Below are positions 34,867 to 37,232 of a stretch of DNA of 37,232 nt, piece by piece. How positions within the stretch are numbered: position 1 is the first letter of the stretch; each line of letters begins with the position of its first letter. The notes beneath the pieces are model-generated. The model was given only the letters and a program-made list of their open reading frames with translations. It was not told where the DNA came from and did no database searches. The translations under genes were made by a program, and so were the position numbers. The DNA is from Lentihominibacter hominis (lineage in GTDB: Bacteria; Bacillota; Clostridia; Peptostreptococcales; Anaerovoracaceae), in contig NZ_JACRTA010000004.1 of NCBI RefSeq assembly GCF_014385065.1, positions 1 to 37,232 of the forward strand, given 5' to 3'.

Positions 34867-36615
34867 TTGAGTCAAGATCAAAGCAGCGGTGTATTGCCTG
34901 CTGCAGACACAAAGAAAAGCACAGCGGCTCTAAAAAAAACCAGTATGTCGCTGATCGGTGTGGTAGCATTGATTTTCTCATTTGTTGCCGCCGGCGCATT
35001 CGGTATTGAAGAAGCGATTTCGGCAAGTGGTCCGGGATTGACTTTAATAATGCTGGTAGTCTTTCCATTTATCTGGGCCTTCCCTCTCAGTGAAATGGTC
35101 GGCGAATTAGGGTCTCTGTATCCTACCGAAGGTGGTATTTATTCATGGGCAAGAGAATCTCTCGGAGAATTCTGGGGATGGCAGGCAGGTTTCTGGTCAG
35201 GTATATCCACATGGCTCTGTCAGGCTCAATATTGCGCTCTGGTAGCAGGATATGCAGCAAAGTATATTCCGATGAGTGAAACTACGGAATATCTTGTGAA
35301 GCTTGCAGTCGTTCTGGTATTTACTATAATTAATATTATAGGACTGGAATCTCTTGAAAAACTGGAAACAGTTTTCACTGTAATAGTAATTATCGCTTTC
35401 GTGGCAGTTACTGTAGTCGGACTTATAAACTGGAATTACAATCCTGTAACGCCTATATATAATGAAGACGAAGGAGTCCTCCACTCAATAGGTGGCGGAA
35501 TCAGCATCATAATCTGGATGTATTGCGGATATGAATGTATGTCAAATATGGCAGGCGAACTCAACAATCCACAGGTAATACCAAAAGCCATGAGGATATC
35601 ACAGCCTGTTATCGCACTTACATATGTATTGCCTACACTTGCTGCTCTTGCAGCTATCGGCTCATGGAGTGCGTGGAATACAGATTCAGGCGCAGGACAT
35701 GTAGGATATGCAGATGTACTGATTCAGAATCTGGGCTCATGGGCAGGTATTTTGTTTGTTCTTGTAGCAGTATTATCGAACTGTTCTATATTCTGTTCAT
35801 ATATTGCACACGGTTCAAGAGCCTTCTTTGTAATGGCAGACGACCACATGTTCCCTAAATTCATGGCAAAGGTCGACAAAAGAGGAGTTCCTGTAGTAGC
35901 TATAGTGCTTCTGGCCATATTTACAGCTATCACTTGCAAGTTTGACTTTGCAACGTTGGTAATGGCCACAACACCTATACAGCTGTTCCTTTATCTTGCT
36001 TTGGCAGCATGTATCATCAAAGTCCGTAAAGAATATCCTGTTGAAGACAGGAGAAAAATGGGACTTACGGTTATGCCCGGAGGTAAAATAGGACTCGTAG
36101 TATGTACAGGACTTGTAATGACAATTTGTATCATTGCCCTCTATATCAATGGAACCGAATACTTTGTAGTAGGCTTCCTTATCCTCGCCATCAGCCTTGC
36201 TCTCTATCTCATATGCAAATGGGTATACAAAGGAAGAGTAAAAGATGATCCTGATGCATATCCTCTCAATGCCAAGACAAAACTTGGTATTGGAGACATA
36301 AGAGATATAGGCGTATTCATTACTCTCGCCGGTATAGGCGGATTGGCGGGGTCATTCATACTGAACTGGTATGATGGCAGCTACGGTACCGAATATTATC
36401 TTGAAGAGTACGGAAGCGGTCTGTTCAGTAACTTCGATGCTATGATAGGACTGTGCAGATGGCTTGGACTAATACTCTTAGTGGTCGGAATCATATTATG
36501 GTTCATAGGACACAAAACAGAAGGATCAGAGCTTCAGAGACTTGAACCTCTTAGAAAACATAAGCTCGATGAAATGATAAAAGAACTTCACGGGAAATAC
36601 CCGGGGGAAAAATAA
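34867..36615 (+). CDS. APC-family amino acid permease (glutamate/amine antiporter-like)
   Basis: A 582-residue permease with about 12 membrane segments plus an extra C-terminal hydrophobic pair. The first helix reads AGAFGIEEAISASGPG and the second region PTEGGIYSWARESLGEFWGW, as in APC permeases of the GadC-like/AGT branch. The start is TTG at 34867-34869, with AAAGGAGG seven bases before; no ATG lies near. The section from about 475 on (GIGDIRDIGVFITLAG; a helix; LGLILLVVGIILWFIG) extends beyond the usual 450-500 residues. It precedes the saccharopine-dehydrogenase-like gene by 231 bases and may import its substrate. Specificity unknown. Confidence 0.9.
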   Translation: MSQDQSSGVLPAADTKKSTAALKKTSMSLIGVVALIFSFVAAGAFGIEEAISASGPGLTLIMLVVFPFIWAFPLSEMVGELGSLYPTEGGIYSWARESLGEFWGWQAGFWSGISTWLCQAQYCALVAGYAAKYIPMSETTEYLVKLAVVLVFTIINIIGLESLEKLETVFTVIVIIAFVAVTVVGLINWNYNPVTPIYNEDEGVLHSIGGGISIIIWMYCGYECMSNMAGELNNPQVIPKAMRISQPVIALTYVLPTLAALAAIGSWSAWNTDSGAGHVGYADVLIQNLGSWAGILFVLVAVLSNCSIFCSYIAHGSRAFFVMADDHMFPKFMAKVDKRGVPVVAIVLLAIFTAITCKFDFATLVMATTPIQLFLYLALAACIIKVRKEYPVEDRRKMGLTVMPGGKIGLVVCTGLVMTICIIALYINGTEYFVVGFLILAISLALYLICKWVYKGRVKDDPDAYPLNAKTKLGIGDIRDIGVFITLAGIGGLAGSFILNWYDGSYGTEYYLEEYGSGLFSNFDAMIGLCRWLGLILLVVGIILWFIGHKTEGSELQRLEPLRKHKLDEMIKELHGKYPGEK

Positions 36616-36637
36616 TATAAAACACCTCAAACACCTC

Positions 36638-36657
36638 GATGCACTTTAAAGTGTATC
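36638..36657. repeat. 20-base inverted repeat
   Basis: GATGCACTTTAAAGTGTATC is a palindrome except for one base pair (G against T), with the perfect core CACTTTAAAGTG at 36642-36653. It has no T tract and lies 23 bases after the permease stop codon, so it may be a protein-binding operator rather than a terminator. Confidence 0.6.
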
Positions 36658-36682
36658 ACAGCAAATAATGCTGAACTGTCCG

Positions 36683-36720
36683 TTTTGTCATCCAATCGCC
36701 TCACGGCGCTTGGGACAAAA
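36683..36720. repeat. Long nested hairpin
   Basis: Three paired blocks nest inside one another: TTTTGTC with GACAAAA, CCAA with TTGG, and CGCC with GGCG around a four-base loop, 15 pairs in all with one- or two-base bulges. It has no T tract downstream on either strand beyond the stem itself, so it is not a standard terminator. Confidence 0.65.
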
Positions 36721-36741
36721 GGCAGGGGTGTAAAGAAAAAA

Positions 36742-36834
36742 TGTAACCTTGATGGTTGCTTCCGGCAACCATATATATGAAACACCGCAAGGGTGTAACC
36801 TTGATGATTGCCTCTGGCAACCATATATATGAAA
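36742..36834 (+). repeat. Two tandem copies of a 41-base hairpin repeat
   Basis: Copies at 36742-36782 and 36794-36834 (52-base period) share TGTAACCTTGATG, a short stem (GGTTGC/GCAACC in the first copy; a stem with one mismatch in the second) and CCATATATATGAAA. They differ at three or four positions, mostly in the loop. Between them ACACC-GCAA-GGGTGT (36782-36796) forms a hairpin with a GNRA-type loop. The second copy runs directly into GGAG, the ribosome binding site of the next gene. Confidence 0.75.
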
Positions 36835-36846
36835 GGAGAAATTAAA

Positions 36847-37232
36847 ATGGGTAAGAAAATACTGGTATTAGGAACAGGCGCGCAGGGTTCAACAGTAGCA
36901 CAGAGAATGGATGAAGAAGCAAATGTTGAAAAGATCATCTGTGCAGATGCCGATCACAAAGCAGTAGATGAGCTTGTAAAGATCTTAAAGAAAGCAGAAG
37001 GAGCTTACGTAGATGCAGATGATGTTGAAAGCATCAAGAAGGCAGCAGAAGGCGTAGACCTTATCGTAAACGCACTGCCAATCAGATTCGCACCAAAAGT
37101 ACTTGATGCGGCTCTGGCAGTAAAGGCAAACTATCAGGACTTTGCGGCTACAGACGTACTGGATCCATGGTGGCCTACATGCGTAGAGATCATGTACAAT
37201 GATTATGGCAAGAAATTCGCAGAGATCGGAAA
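36847..37232 (+). CDS. Saccharopine dehydrogenase-like NAD(P)-binding protein (5' part)
   Basis: The first 128 codons of a gene cut by the window edge. The N-terminus MGKKILVLGTGAQGSTVAQRM is a Rossmann GxGxxG motif, and VDLIVNALPIRFAPKVLDAAL followed by YQDFAATD matches the saccharopine dehydrogenase/reductase family, which includes saccharopine and lysine 6-dehydrogenases and carboxynorspermidine synthase. The substrate-binding half is outside the window, so the reaction is open; an amino acid such as lysine is likely given the permease upstream. Codon use is strikingly biased (GCA, AAG, GTA), as in highly expressed genes. AAAGGAG lies before the ATG. Confidence 0.85.
   Translation, partial: MGKKILVLGTGAQGSTVAQRMDEEANVEKIICADADHKAVDELVKILKKAEGAYVDADDVESIKKAAEGVDLIVNALPIRFAPKVLDAALAVKANYQDFAATDVLDPWWPTCVEIMYNDYGKKFAEIG

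Larger units (their letters stand above)
36616..36846 (+). other. Repeat- and hairpin-rich leader of the saccharopine-dehydrogenase-like gene
   Basis: A 231-base intergenic region holding a palindrome (36638-36657), a long nested hairpin (36683-36720) and two copies of a 41-base repeat (36742-36834), each listed separately. No promoter of the usual kind stands out. The last repeat runs into the ribosome binding site. Confidence 0.6.

Noticed and set aside
36742..36834. Tandem 41-base units as a CRISPR array
   Set aside because: Only two copies, with an 11-base interval, differences between copies, and no cas genes.
36627..36938. Minus-strand frame of 103 codons across the repeat-rich leader
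   Set aside because: It reads through the hairpins and the start of the saccharopine-dehydrogenase-like gene, with no ribosome binding site; its repeated segments come from the 41-base DNA repeat.

Overview
The window looks like chromosomal DNA of an AT-rich, Gram-positive-type anaerobe of the class Clostridia, probably an amino-acid-fermenting member; this rests on protein styles, strong GGAGG ribosome binding sites, sigma-A-like promoters and a Firmicutes-type LexA box, and no rRNA or marker gene is present to fix the genus. I see no tRNA, CRISPR array, phage or intact insertion sequence. About thirty genes are supported. Most of the first 22 kb and 28-33 kb is read on the minus strand; the 22.4-28.1 kb block and the last 3.7 kb are on the plus strand.

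Layout. (1) 0.2-6.9 kb: a U32/RlhA-like protein, an AI-2E-type permease, then a glnS-malic enzyme operon. (2) 6.9-10.2 kb: a gene-poor stretch with a decayed Rpn-type nuclease remnant, and a secreted GLUG-repeat surface protein. (3) 10.2-17.8 kb: a surE-isochorismatase-DUF2156-thiolase run; an AIM24-sirtuin pair; and a radical SAM / TIGR03915-type DNA-repair pair whose promoter carries LexA boxes. (4) 18.0-22.2 kb: an AraC regulator with an amino-acid permease and an amidohydrolase, probably a substrate uptake and hydrolysis module. (5) 22.4-28.1 kb: a patatin-like lipase followed by a four-gene acylation cassette. (6) 28.2-33.4 kb: an aconitase-isocitrate dehydrogenase-GntR-M18 aminopeptidase operon with a near-perfect promoter and a palindromic candidate operator. 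(7) 33.5-37.2 kb: a membrane-bound LuxR-type regulator, a second amino-acid permease with a TTG start, and the beginning of a saccharopine-dehydrogenase-like gene behind a repeat-rich leader.

The most interesting system is the cassette at 23.7-28.1 kb: a DltA-like adenylating enzyme, a DltC-like carrier protein, an MBOAT O-acyltransferase and a membrane-anchored SGNH protein. The MBOAT ends in the hexapeptide FIYGEF, which resembles the C-terminal tyrosine acyl-shuttle motif of DltX, so here the shuttle appears fused to the acyltransferase. The adenylating enzyme lacks both the Asp that holds the substrate amino group and the Cys that sets D-alanine preference in DltA (Ser206 and Ala278 instead). 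A route can be drawn from cytosolic activation to carrier, MBOAT, shuttle tyrosine, SGNH serine and an envelope polymer, with a cargo that is probably not plain D-alanine. Cargo and polymer are unknown.

Other points worth attention are the LexA-box-controlled radical SAM repair pair, the tandem 41-bp repeats and hairpins just before the saccharopine-dehydrogenase-like gene, and the nuclease remnant with a replaced catalytic glutamate.
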